This document shows positions 25,901 to 38,044 of a DNA stretch of 64,000 nucleotides, one piece after another. The notes under the pieces were generated by a model that was not told the DNA's origin, searched no databases, and was given only the letters and a program-made list of their open reading frames with translations. Numbering within the stretch: the first letter of the stretch is position 1; each line of letters starts with the position of its first letter. A program made the translations under genes and the position numbers. This stretch comes from Orthonyx spaldingii (lineage: Eukaryota > Chordata > Aves > Passeriformes > Orthonychidae), in contig VZTJ01002478.1 of assembly GCA_013397795.1 (NCBI GenBank), forward strand, positions 536,342-600,341. Reading direction: 5' to 3'.

Positions 25901-28900
25901 CTGCTTTTGCTTCAACCATTGAGGAGATCCCAAGTCAGATTTTTCCTAGAATCCATAACAGTTGATAACAAAAACAAATTTTTAGCCAGAAAGCAAGAGA
26001 CAGCAACTACCGTGGGACAGCCTCCATCATCCCAAATTTGAAAGAGATGGACCAGAATTTGCTCATCAGTACATTAAAAGTAACAGATTTCCATCCATAG
26101 ATTCAGTTTCACCTAATGTTACGTCCTGAGATAATAGTATTTTAAAGAAAAAATCCCTCCAAGAATATCTCATTAAATCAAATTTCAACATATAACCTTT
26201 TGTCCGAAAAAAAAATTAGCTAATAGTGTTCAAATTACATTTAACCATTTTCCTGCACTTATACAAGCAGTGATGACATTTGATACACAACAAGTGACAA
26301 AGTTAAATATCACATTTAGTGATACACAAGTATTTTTAGGAGTCCTGATGAGAAAACATGAAAAGAATAGAAAAGTATGGATATTTCCTCTAGATAGTAC
26401 TACTTATTGCTAGGAAAAATTAGGTGTTCCAGATAGATAAATACACTGAGACTAAGGACTGAAAATACTCCTAAGAGATTACCCTGCAAAGCACATGAAA
26501 TCTCCTTGCTTTTGTTTTTCTGTTTTGTCTTTTGTTCTCTTCTGAGGTTGCCTTGTGCATCTGTAGAAATATTCCTGTGTAATTTATGAGAAAAAGTAGC
26601 ATCATCCAGAGAGGCCTTCTCTAGTCCTGTGGAGTGCACACCTTGCTCACTGTGCATTTGTGATGTCATGCCTCCTTATGTGCTCAGGTTACTTTTCCAA
26701 AGCACATAACTTCTAAATGTACATATTTTCCAAAATACAGTGCTCCTTTCTTTATAATACAGACCTGGCCTTGTGCTGTGCATGGCTTAGTCCACATACT
26801 GAGTTTTCATGGCCTATCTTTTGATTATAATTGAATTCCTGTGATTTAAAATATGGAACAAGGCTGTTTTCAAATAAAGATGGTGAAAGTTGAAAGAAAT
26901 AAGTAAAAATAACCTACATGCCTATCAGATGATACTAACAAATCAAACACTTGCAATAGTTTTTTACTGATGGATGCTGTAAATTTAATATCTTTTTGTC
27001 ATTAACTGGACTCAGTGCCATAATGAGGTATTAGATACAACCAAGTATTTATGAACTTACAAGGCAGACCTGGATTTTTAAGTTCTCCTTCCTCCCTTCT
27101 GCAGTAATGCAAACTCCTGACATACATCATCATGTTTTTTTTCCTGTGTCTGCCTTTAGATTCTGGCCCCGTTCATTCCATTCTCCAACATGTAGATAGC
27201 TTTGATGATGGGTACAGGACTAGGGAAAAGTAAATTTGAGATTTTTAGGCTCTAAATTAAACATCTAGGTTATCATATATTGTTTATTACACTAGACTCT
27301 TTGATGTGAGGAAGGGGTGCAGGGGTGAACAGGTGGAAGCACTATTTATCCCCTTTGTGGCACACCACAAGATTTTTTATATTTTCTGGTTTTACCAGTT
27401 CACTAGTTTCAAGATTTTAGACTGACCTAAATTCTGCAGTTAGTCAAGATGGGTCACAAATTACTGACATTTCAGGACAGGGTATGTTCTAGGTTTGTAT
27501 GAAAAAATGTGCACCACATATTTGCATTCAGTAGCATTTTGGCATTTTTATGTATTCTTGGCATCTAAGGACATTTTAACTGTAGTTTTGGAACTAAAAT
27601 ACACTTATTTCAGCTCTCATCCCGCTTGAGGTGCCTAGACTTCTTCATTTTGCCAAAGCTTAATATATTGTCATTGTAGAGACTTAAAAAAATGCTCAAA
27701 AGAATATGTTGTATAGTAAAAACATAGCACCTATACAGTACATTTAATAAAAAGAGTCAGATCTGATGTAAGTTTGTAGTGGGATCAAACCAACATCTTG
27801 AGTCCAATTCTTTTGGATATGTGTTAGTGATAAAAAATGTGCTTGCTAAGTGATCCACATATCTCTCAGATATGATTGTGACAGGAGTATGCTTACTTAT
27901 AGAAGGTTCTTTTGTTGCTTTTCAGCCCTTTCCTCAGCATTGGTCTTTATTTTCTCCTAAGAAGCTGTAATGACTTTCAGCTTGAAATTGTACAGGAATT
28001 TAGCTATTGTGGCGTGTGTGCCTTTGACATGGAAAGAGCCAAACAGTCGGCTAGCAAAGACTAAAGCGAGCACAGAGCTGCTCAACAGGAGCTTCATGCA
28101 CTTCATATTTTTAGCTAGAAACCAAATGTTTAATCAATAATCTGTGTGTATTTAAACCTGCTATGTTTTCAGATCATCCTTTTTTACATTTATACTTCTG
28201 TGACAGATCTGCAACATGACATCATTATGCCATGTGATTCTGATTTTGATCTTATGTAATACCATGGGGAAGATTGTTTTACATGCATCACCAACATCAA
28301 ATTCTAAGCCTCTCTAAATTTATTTTTTCTAAAAATTTTCTTAAGAAAGAAATTTACTTAGTTTTACATAATCTGTTTTATATAAACCAATATCATTTAA
28401 TATTTTTAATTTTGTCTAGGTTAGTCTTAAAAAGATTTCATTATCCCAGCAATTTCCTAGGCATTGAAAGCAGATCCACTATTCCCAAATAGGTTTTGCT
28501 TTTTTTCCCCAACAGTACATACCTTCATCTACCGTTTACTCTTCTGATACTTCATGTAACTGCTAAACATTAGGATACTGCTAAAGCTTTTTAGCACAAT
28601 AGGTTGAATTTATTGGTTCTGCTATTTTAAACATATTTTAGTGGTACAAAGTCTTTATTGTACTGTCCTTTCCAAGGCTTTCTCGTTACTCCTTTGCTGC
28701 AATTATTAAACTCTATTTTCTATTATGATTTTCAGTTGAGACTGAAACAAAAGCTCTCATTCAGAAATCCTTCTTCCATTTAGTGAGTTACTTTCCCTAT
28801 TTCGTCTTAGCTTTCATTGTGCTCCCCTTGTACTTTGTCTGCCCAAATGCAGCCAGGTCCACCTGCATTTCTTTTGGAATACACCCTTTTGTACCTTATT

Positions 28901-30094
28901 GGATACAGTAGTTGGCTTTTGTTAAAGGATGTGGTCTTATGTAAATACTCTGGTTATCTGTATTGCCTTTCTAACTTTAATTTCTTTGCCTTTTCAAGTT
29001 GGTCTGCCAGTACAGAGACCACATAATAAAGTCCTTAAGGCAAGATTTTGCCTGCTTTATGACTAGGAAGTACATCATCGATGCTGCCATAACTAGTTGC
29101 TGTTTGTGTTTCCTTTGTGCAGATGAAATAAAGTACATTTTTCAGCTATGTCCAAGGGATCTGACAAAATTACTACCATGAATTTCTGTTCTGTTAAATT
29201 TTTTCATAAAAAAATTAAATTTTGCATGAGCATATTTAAATGGCAATGAAAGCAGTCATCTTTCTATATTTTTATTTATTAGTAGTACATTTGCCTGTAA
29301 ACAACTATAATAATTATGACCAAATATGCAACAAATTCACTTCTGCATAGTAATACCCTGAGAATCCTGTTGACTTCAGGCAGTTTAAATTGTATGACAA
29401 CCCAGAATCTGACCAATTAAAAATTAATTAGATTACTGTTAATATAGTTGAATAATGTTTCATATAAGGAATACTGAAATTAAAAAAAATTCAATCATTG
29501 TATTGTTTAAAAAAATTAAATTCCCTCGTACTTCATGGCGCAATATGTAAATGTTGCTTTGCAATATTTTAGTTCAGTTAAATGTCTCCTTAAGAAAAAC
29601 AAACATCCTGATCTATTATTGCTTTGCAGAATAAATTTTAATGAGTGAAATTTCACTAATGATTAAAATCCATTTTCTAAAGTATATTTTTTCTTTTATG
29701 GAGGCTGAATGCCTTTCTAATAGGCATTTTTAGGTTTAAAATTATTATTGCTCCTACATCAGTTGCTATTTAGTGTGTATTAGAAGGACAATGAAATCTA
29801 AGGAATTATTCTTTTTTTTTAATATATTAATTATGTTATATATTTGTATTTTGAAAATGTTCAACTGCTTTCCTACAGCAGGAAGTAGCTTCCCCACATA
29901 GTCTATTTTAGTTGCATAATCTACATTTATATATATTTATATCAGCTGAAAATTATCAAGTTATTTGGACTTCCCACAATGCTAAAAAAAAATTGTAGAA
30001 TTCACATATTTTTGCCATACTGACTCAAGGCAAGTGCATATGTATTTTGAGATTTATTCTTAACATGAGCTATCACACATTCTTTTCCCACTAA

Positions 30095-30162
30095 CAAATA
30101 TATATATACACACATGATAATATATTTTATATGTGTGTGTGTGTGTTATATGAATATATACC
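30095..30162. repeat. Compound TA / TG simple repeat
   Basis: Alternating TA runs, a short CA stretch and an uninterrupted TG run near 30133-30146 form a compound dinucleotide repeat. A CTAT-type patch follows near 30162-30182. Confidence 0.85.
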
Positions 30163-31580
30163 TATCTATCAATCTATCTATAAAATATAGGTATCTCTTT
30201 ATTTTGATAGAACTACACCCTGGTGTTTGAAGCAATGCTTTCTGCAGCTGAGACCGAGAAGATGTGCAAAGGAAAGCTTTTTACACCATCTAGAAAAGAA
30301 GAATATTCAAATCTGCAGGCAAAGTCCATTAATTTCCCACAAGTTTCTGTTTTCATTGTAAGGGGTACTGTTTTTAAGAGTCATAAGGGAGAGAAACACG
30401 GTGAGACTCTGTTTCAGATTGGCATCTGTGTTACTGTTCAGACAAGTTTTTAGTTGCAGTAGACCAAATAGCGTTAAGATTAACTGTCTTCAATGGCTTC
30501 AGTTTCATTTCCTTCTAATTATGACAAGTTTAAATTTTTTAGCCACAAGCTGTCTAGTCCAACCTATTTAAATCAAGAGACAGATAATAAATACTTGAGA
30601 AAGATACAATATTTTATTGCATATTCTATATATAGAGTAGACTATTCTATAGTCTATTCTCTGAATCATGTCGATATCCAAATTGCAAATGATCCTATCA
30701 TACAAAAGATATTCAGTTTTATCATTAGTTTTAATGCATGACTAAGTATTTTCATATTAGTCTTAATTTCTTGGCATTGGTAGCTGTGAAGGCTTTGACA
30801 TTAGTGTGATGAAGTTAGATGAATCTTGCATTTGGTTTCTGTGTTTCTGACATAACACATATGATACTGGCGTCATAAGACACTATGGGACTGGACAATA
30901 CAAAATATATGGCAAGATAATAAGCAGGATAGCTTTATGAGGAAAGACAAAAGCAGGTAATAAGAGAACTGAAAAATATTTTGATAATTCTACTGTATTT
31001 TTCACTAATATGTCTACTTATATATCCAGCTATTAATTTGACTTACACGGTGAAGAAACAGATGAAATAGATACAAAGGCTAAGGTACATTAATAAGAAC
31101 AAGAGGAAAAAGCCATGGTGAACCTAGAGACAGATGCACACCTTATGTTGAGAGCTATCTGGGGAAGAAGAATATGACATGGAAAAAAAAAAATTGTGAG
31201 GGCAAGTGGCACGGGAAAGAGAATAAGGGAAAGACATCTCTATAACACCTACATATTCCTTATCTTTCAGCATCTGTTTTCTGAGATTGATGAGGCAGAA
31301 GGATTTTCTCTACTGTACTAAAACACAAGTTCCTCTTATACCAGCGCATAACAAGATTCAGGAGCTAATGGAATGATTGTTCAGGTACCTAAGCAGTTTT
31401 GAAAATGCCCAAACAGAGAATCTAAATTTTAAACTCTCAACCAGTAATATTTGGAATTTCTAAAAATAGTTTTTACTAGATGTGATTTCTGCCAGCTGAA
31501 AGCTGCTCGTAGTTGTTTCATGCTGGTGAGGTCTGTTGCTGTTGAAGGCTCACAGGTTTTCTTGATTGCCTACTTTGAAT

Positions 31581-31629
31581 CCTGCAAGAGGTGCACTGTA
31601 CCTCATATGCCTGCAAGAGGTACACTGTA
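31581..31629. repeat. Imperfect 29-bp tandem duplication
   Basis: The 20-mer cctgcaagaggtgcactgta at 31581-31600 recurs at 31610-31629 with a single G-to-A change, giving a 29-bp period. It looks like a local duplication, probably by replication slippage. No function is suggested. Confidence 0.85.
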
Positions 31630-31800
31630 AGGAGTCTCGAGGGGTTGTTTGGTAACTCTGTTCAGTTGCCATGGTAGGTGATAGGTAACTGCCTGTCAGT
31701 ATCAGTGCCAACATCTTATTGATTGAAATTAATATTTGCATATAACTCTTTCTCAGATGCAATACCGTAATTCTCAACAGTGCCATTTATCATTATTTTG

Positions 31801-31840
31801 CCTATCATTTTTATATTTTCCCTATCATTTTTATATTTTC
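31801..31840. repeat. Perfect 20-bp tandem duplication
   Basis: The unit cctatcatttttatattttc occurs twice, head to tail, without mismatch. Identity suggests a recent duplication or one that expands and contracts by slippage. Confidence 0.95.
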
Positions 31841-31844
31841 TTTG

Positions 31845-32950
31845 ACATAGTATTGAACACCATTTAAAGGACGTTGCCATTCTCAATGATATCTTTCAAT
31901 TAAAACTTGGAGAAAAATGTGAACAGATCTTTAAAAATGGATCCATTCCAGGCATTTGAGGTGAAAGCTAACGTTGACTTTTTTTTTCTTCAGAAATAGG
32001 TTTTCCTGTTTCTATAGACTGTAGCTAGTAGTTACTTAAGAAGAACACGTTTATACTATCTAGATTGAAAAATGTGGGATAAAGCACAATAATCTGGGAT
32101 AAAATCTGGGATAAAAAAGGAGATTTTGTAAAAAGAGGATTCAAAAAGAAGGAGTCTTATTTTGAAGAACACATAATAGCAATACTTGTATGGAATTTCC
32201 TAGTCGTTAAGAGAATAATGGCTACTCACATTTCCCAAATGCAGTCATCCAATGTTTAGAGAAATCTTTATGATGAAAATGACCAGACATAAAAAGTCCT
32301 TCTCTTGTAAGTGCAGGCACTTAATTGACTGCTCTGATCATTAAAATAAATTAGAGTACATTCTCCACAACTCCCCATGGAACTTTTATCTCAAGAGAGA
32401 ATTGTAAAACAATTCACTGTTGCAATACAAAGCAGAAAACCATGTTTTCTATACAGTAGCTGTGCCAAACTATGCACATTTTTTTTCCCATTGTCTTTGC
32501 TCTGTCGTCCCTTAAACAGATTATTTAAACTGTGTTCAGTTCTTTTCTCTCTCTCTCACTCCCCCCTTCTAGACAAGACAGAGTTCAATGTCTGCTTCAA
32601 TCCTGCTACAGTATTTTTGAAGTTTCAGCGAAATATGATTTATCAAAGTAGTCTAAGTTTTTCATGTGGTTTAAGAGCAGTAGCTGGAGGTAGCAAGTCT
32701 AGTAAACTTTGTTTCCAAGATACCACATATTTTGTGATTGTTTAATTAATTTTGCACTCCACATGCTAATGTTGTATTTTTTCTGCTCAAAATCTGTTAT
32801 ATTAATACAGTATAACTCATTTTATCATCACAGAAAGCACAATTAAGCAACTGTTGAGGGAACCCTTATACTTCTAGTGGATTGTCTTCAGTTTCCTTTA
32901 ATTTACTTTTCTAAGCTGATTTTTAAAACTTTCTATTCACTTTCGAGGTG
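31845..32950. other. Unique non-coding DNA with one strong splice-acceptor-like tract
   Basis: This stretch contains the longest ATG-started frame in the window (122 codons, 32377-32745). It has no recognisable domain and runs through a CT-rich tract at 32540-32570 that ends in cttctag. The tract resembles a splice acceptor, but the sequence after it shows no coding character. Confidence 0.55.
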
Positions 32951-32951
32951 C

Positions 32952-33640
32952 TATATGAATATTAGAAAAGTAGGGCTTGAAGGTGTCTCAAGAGGTCATT
33001 TAATCTTCTGCCAAAGGCAGAATCTGCTCTGCTTATGTCATTCCTGTCAAACATTCTTTTAGCATGCTTCTAAAGACCTCTAACCTCTTCAGACAAACTT
33101 TTATGATGCCTTTCGATAATCATAGTTTGAAGGTTTTTTGATAGCATATAATTTGAGTCTTTCTTGTTACAGTTTAAATTCAGTAAATCTTATCCTGTTC
33201 AACAAGAATATAAAGAATATTTCTTTTCCCCTTATGTATCCTTTAGCAGTCCTTTTGTTTTCCAAAATCCACGCCTCCTATAATTTTGGAGTTGTATCTT
33301 CCTCAAAACTGCATTCCTAAAATTGGACCCAGTAAACACCTGGTGTTTTGCCAGTGACAGAGGGAATGGAAGACTGATTTCATATGTCTTGCAAGCTACC
33401 TTTTATTGTAGTTCCCAATCTGATTGCTTTTTCCGTAGCAGTAAAATGTCTGTTGACTTATGTGTGATCATCTGTAACTTCATATTCCTTTCTACATAAT
33501 TATCGACAAAATAATCCCTGTCATGCAGTCGATCATTCTTGCCCAAGTGCTATATCCTCAGTCAAAGAATTTGATCAGCTACTTGATCTCATTGCCTCTA
33601 CTCTGAGACATATAAATAACTTTAATCATGAACAGACACA
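32952..33640 (-). mobile_element. Old, diverged CR1 LINE relic, antisense
   Basis: Read on the plus strand, blocks appear in the order expected of a reverse-complemented CR1 3' region. First is a 'tagaaaagtagggctggaag' type terminus with a 'gaggtcatctagtc' type segment (32953-33005). Then come 'aaacctctaa'-like sequence (33073-33086), an 'aactggacacagtactccag' type block (33309-33345) and a 'cgtgtcttgcttac' type block (33380-33400). Last is a 'gttgactcatattcagcttgtg' type block (33450-33475). The extent beyond about 33560 is uncertain. It is strongly diverged with many indels, implying an insertion older than the other CR1 copies. No reading frame survives. Family and age come from remembered CR1-like consensus features, not an alignment. 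Confidence 0.6.
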
Positions 33641-33644
33641 TGAT

Positions 33645-36600
33645 CAGCCTAATATTTCATCATAGGACTTCTGCAAAAGTGTAATCATGCAATTTCAACC
33701 ACTAGCATGTTTTTAATTTACAGATTGTTCTGGAAACTGTGTTCTGTAACATTTGCAAATAATTTCTGTCAGTTTTCAGACATTCAAGGTTTCATTGAGA
33801 GTTGTAAATAGAAATGTATATCTTTTTATATGTATAATATATATACACACACATGATTATTGTTTATTAAATCCTTGTTCTACAGAAATCACTTTAAAAA
33901 GAGGCAGACAAAAATGATAGTGTTGCCATGTTGTCAGATTTCTTAAAAGACTGATTATCAAGCATCAACTTCATTCTTTTTCTTTTCACAACTTAATTAC
34001 TTTTCTCTTCATTACATCTCAATTTGGGGTTTTTTGTAGGTTTATTATCTTACTCTTTAAAATGTACCAACTTTTGTACATTTCATAAAAAGACAATGCG
34101 GCTTTGTACTCTTGTAAATTAATTACAAGAGGAATTAAACATGGAATATGTAAAGACAAAAAACCCACAGATCTATATGATTATGTAGAAATGGTAATCA
34201 TAGGAATACAGAAATGTACCTTTTCAATGGCACAGTGATTTTTTTTAAATCAAAGTATCTTTTAAGATTTGTTACACGCTGTGGAGATCAATGAATAGCT
34301 TTAAGATACTCCTTCACCTTCCCTCTCTTCATGAATTTCATCTCCTGACAAAGATCTCTATAAAGAGTTTTATCATTTTCATTAAGAAAGAGAAAAAATT
34401 ACTTATCTTGGATTCTTTAAAGATATAACTCTGCATTTTGGTGTAAGTTGGCCTCCTAAATAATTATGTAATGAGGATCTAAAGTTGTAATCCAAGACAA
34501 TTTGTTACATTTTTGGCTATGATCTGTTCTCAGTTTAAAATAATTCTTCCTATCTCCCAAATGCAAACTCTTCTAGGTTGTCATAAACCAATTAAGCTAG
34601 GAAAGTCATTTTTGGAAAAATAGGCTAGGGCGCTTAGGTTCAACATGTATACAAACAACTGTTAAAGTTCTTCAGGCTATATTCAGCCACACTAGGTGTG
34701 ACTGATTTTGAACAGTTTACGTTGGCCCTATAAACATGAAGTTCTGGATTTAAAATACGACATTTTGGGGGTGTATTTTGCATGCATCTCTTCAAATTCA
34801 GCAGATCTTTTCCTGGAAACTTGCTTAGTAGCCTGCCAATTATTCCAATAGTGGATTTATTTGAAAACTTAGTGTTGTTTAAATATAATTGTTTTCATTA
34901 CGCAAGTTAAATAAATATGTGCTTGACAGAATTTTAGAATTGTGCATGTGATGCAGGTGCCTGTGTTTTTTCCCAATTTCAGATCCTCTCACTCAGCAAA
35001 AGAGGGGGCATCATTTGCCTCTCTTCTTCCTTTTCTCCCTCACTTACTTTTTCTTTCCCGGCTTCCATATGGCAATTTTCTGCACTCACATTACCTGCAG
35101 TATTTCTGTGATTCTTCTCTGAGCCACTGAACACTTTAAAAAGGCAGACAATTACCCAGGTTGAGTTTTGCTGCCATTTTAGTAAGTGCTACTTGCCTTC
35201 AGAGGGACTCAATGCTAACAGAGTACTGAAGAGGGTGGAGTACAGGAACAATTTTTAATGACCATGAGCTGTTCAGTTGTTTCAGCAGCTTTTTTTGCAG
35301 CTATTGTGTCACTAGGCTGAATAAAAGTACCGCTTGTCCCTGCAAGTCTTGTTTTCCTTATCTCCATAAATGATCCTGTCTTTGAAATGAGAATTGGCAA
35401 AAGGCAACTTTTGTCTAACCTGTAAATGATTCATCCCTAATATATACTAATCAAGACGTACTTTCCTGTTGTCACAAACAAGATAACGTAATCAAATAAT
35501 CAAATAGAAGAAGTCATCAGCTACAAATAATCACTTAGTACTAGGAAATGGATGTTACTCCTTTTTATACAACACAGTCTCTTTCTGGAAATTGAAGGAG
35601 TTGCAGTCCTTGAATTTATTTGCACAAACATGCAACACACAATTCCAAAACACAGCTCAAATTTGCATTTAATTCAAAAGTATGACTAAAATTAACTTTA
35701 ATTAGGAATGGTTTTTTTTGGGTTTTTTTTTACGTTGTGGATATTGGCAGTTGTTTGTCTCTTCATATCTTTCGCCTTTTGGTGGAGCTTTTATCTTTTA
35801 TTTTAGGTTATTTGTTTAGCTTAATTTTCCTCTTATTTCCTCTTATTTCCTTCTTTTTTAGTTTATTTGTCTATTTTTATGTGGGTTTTTTTAGTTCTTT
35901 ATGGGGTGGCTGTTCTTGTTTGGCTTTGTATTTGTTCTGATTACTTTTTTAGTATGTTAATCTAAATTTTGGGTTGCTAATGATGTCTTCTAGGGATTTC
36001 CACAGCTAATAGTTTTCCCCACTTTAAACAGCTGATACATGTAAAATTGGACATCCATTTTTCAAAATGGAGGCACCTCTTTGATTTAGTGACAAATTAC
36101 TGTCTATTTCTGTTCTGTGATCTCACTCTCAAGGAATTGCTATTAATAAGGAGTTGTCACGTCATACATCTGACACATGTCAAGAATAATGGTAAAGGAG
36201 ATAATTGTTTATCATTATAATCCTTCAACTTCCAGCAGAAAATTTGTATTTAAATGGTATTTGTTTTTAATACTGGTATACAAGACTTTGCCTTGGTGAC
36301 AAAACAGTCATTTTGGCTGCCACTAAAACACATATATTTTGTTTGGTACCCAAAATAACTCCAAATAAAGCACAAAACAGGACAGTTTGTCAGATTTCAA
36401 TGCAAAATGAGATATTACAGACCAGCTGCTTAGTTGCTTTCTTTACCTATGGCAAACTTTTCTAAGGATGAAGATTTTTTTAGAAGAAATGGAAATATGT
36501 AGTATAAGTCTGTATGTATTACTATACAGGACTAATTCAAGAGGTTATTCATCAAAATGTATTTCTTTCCAATGGCCATCCTCCATACTACAATGACAAT

Positions 36601-37340
36601 TATCAGCCTTTGGTGAACATCAAAGAAATAAAGCACAAAATACAAGCACTGTAGATCAAAGAGGGGAAAACATATCTTTCAAAATAAGCACTGGACAGAA
36701 ATAATGAAGATTTGAACTTTGAAGACTGTATTAGAGTATTGAGCTAACTTAATGGCTACTGACTTACATTGTTATATGAGATCGAGATTTTGTAGTTGTT
36801 TTGAATTCCTGCTCTCTTGGTAGACTCTGCTGGAAGTTACCATAAAAATATTATTCTCTATCTCTAAAAATTAACTGATATTGCTCACAGATTTTCTTCT
36901 CTCATAAAAAGCAAGACGAATTCATGAAGATAGGGGTGAGGAATGACTTTTGCTTTGGGAAAAATTGCAGTTTAAGAGGTAGTGGAAAAGTTCGAGACTT
37001 CACTTAAAATAAATCAGCATTCTGAGTTTATGGCTCAGAGCAGTGAAAACTTCCCATGATAAATTTCATACCTTAACAATAGATTTATTTTGCTTTTTGA
37101 ACAGATTTTTCAAATCTGTCTAAAATGTGCACGGAAGGGAACTTGCACATATGATCATCTGTGTAAGCTGGATGAATCAAAACAGTCCACAGTTCTACAG
37201 AATTTGTCTTGTTTGATGTGACCACAAGGGGAAAATAATCTGTAATTCTAGACTAGATAGATATACCTATGGTACTTGGATTTATGAAACCTGAAACATC
37301 ACAGCAATAGTTTATTCTGGAGTTGAATCTGGTGAAGGAT
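33645..37340. other. Unique AT-rich non-coding DNA
   Basis: No gene is recognised. A T/G-rich low-complexity stretch lies at 35710-35910 and a short TA/CA run at about 33827-33853. The first few hundred bases might still belong to the old CR1 relic, but I cannot show it. Confidence 0.6.
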
Positions 37341-37354
37341 GTCAGATGCCATGA

Positions 37355-38040
37355 GTAGGGCTTCTACAGGTACCTAAGCAGCAAAAGGAAGACAAGACAA
37401 ATAAGGAGCCTGATGATGGTTGAGGCAGGGGCACTGGTGATAGTTGAGGCAGGGGCACTGGTGATAGAGAGTATGGAGAAGGTAGAGGTACTGAATGCCT
37501 TCTTTGCCTCAGTTTTTACTTTTGAAAAAGCCTTCAAAAATACCTACTGGGAACCAGGGGGTAAATCTGGAGCAGGAAAGGTGTACCCTTAGTGGAAGAG
37601 TATCAGCTCAGGAAATACTTAAATAATCTGGACATACATAAATCCCTGAGCAGTGGTGGGATCCATCCATTAAAGCTGATGGAGGTAGCTGATGTCATTG
37701 CAAGTCAGCATTAATTCACAAGGGGAAGTCAGACATTAGCAGCCTGATAACATTCTGTGATGGAGTGTCTGACTTGGTGGATGAAGAGCGAGGAGCGGAT
37801 GTTGTCTATTTTGATTTCAGTAAGTCCTTCAACACTGTATTTCATAACATTTTCATAAAGAAGCTGTCGAAGTGTGGGCTGGATGAGCAGACAGTGAGGC
37901 AGGCTTAAAAATGGGTGACTGGTCAAGCCCCAAGGGTTCTGACCAGGGGCATGAAGTGTAGTTGGAAGCCAGTAATCCCGGGTGTATTCCATGGGTCAAT
38001 ACAGAATCAAATCTCATTCAGCATGGCCTGGATGGTTGGT
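37355..38040 (+). mobile_element. CR1 LINE fragment with partial reverse-transcriptase ORF2
   Basis: Translated in pieces, this stretch gives VLNAFFASVFT near 37470-37505. Further on it gives DVVYFDFSKSFNTVFHN from 37798, followed by IKKLSKCGLDEQTVRQ. These are hallmark segments of the CR1 ORF2 reverse transcriptase (the FDFSKAFDTV-type motif). It lies in plus orientation. An in-frame TAA at 37906-37908 and small changes leave it dead. About 250-300 bases expected between the two recognisable parts are missing, with a junction near 37703. The copy also lacks the rest of the reverse transcriptase and the 3' tail after about 38040. A 24-bp tandem duplication lies near its 5' side. Confidence 0.85.
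37420..37467. repeat. Perfect 24-bp tandem duplication inside the CR1 copy
   Basis: The 24-base unit beginning ttgaggcaggggcactggtg occurs at 37420-37443 and again at 37444-37467 with no mismatch. It interrupts the CR1 open frame region and probably arose after insertion. Confidence 0.95.
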
Positions 38041-38044
38041 TAAC

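Larger units (their letters stand above)
20985..31575. other. Unique AT-rich non-coding DNA
   Basis: No gene or clear transposon is recognised. It includes T18 at 22908-22925 and an A-rich patch at 22138-22195. TA/TG dinucleotide sequence lies at 30095-30162. Open frames stay below 92 codons and show no domain. A stretch at 28000-28100 is somewhat richer in CG dinucleotides than its surroundings, but I cannot assign it a role. Confidence 0.6.

Noticed and set aside
32540..32572. Strong polypyrimidine tract ending cttctag, resembling a splice acceptor
   Set aside because: The following sequence shows no coding character and no good donor at exon-like distance.
32377..32745. Longest ATG-started frame in the window (122 codons, plus strand)
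   Set aside because: No recognisable domain, hydrophobic/Ser-rich low-information composition, and it runs through a CT-repeat tract. A frame of this length is expected by chance in 64 kb.
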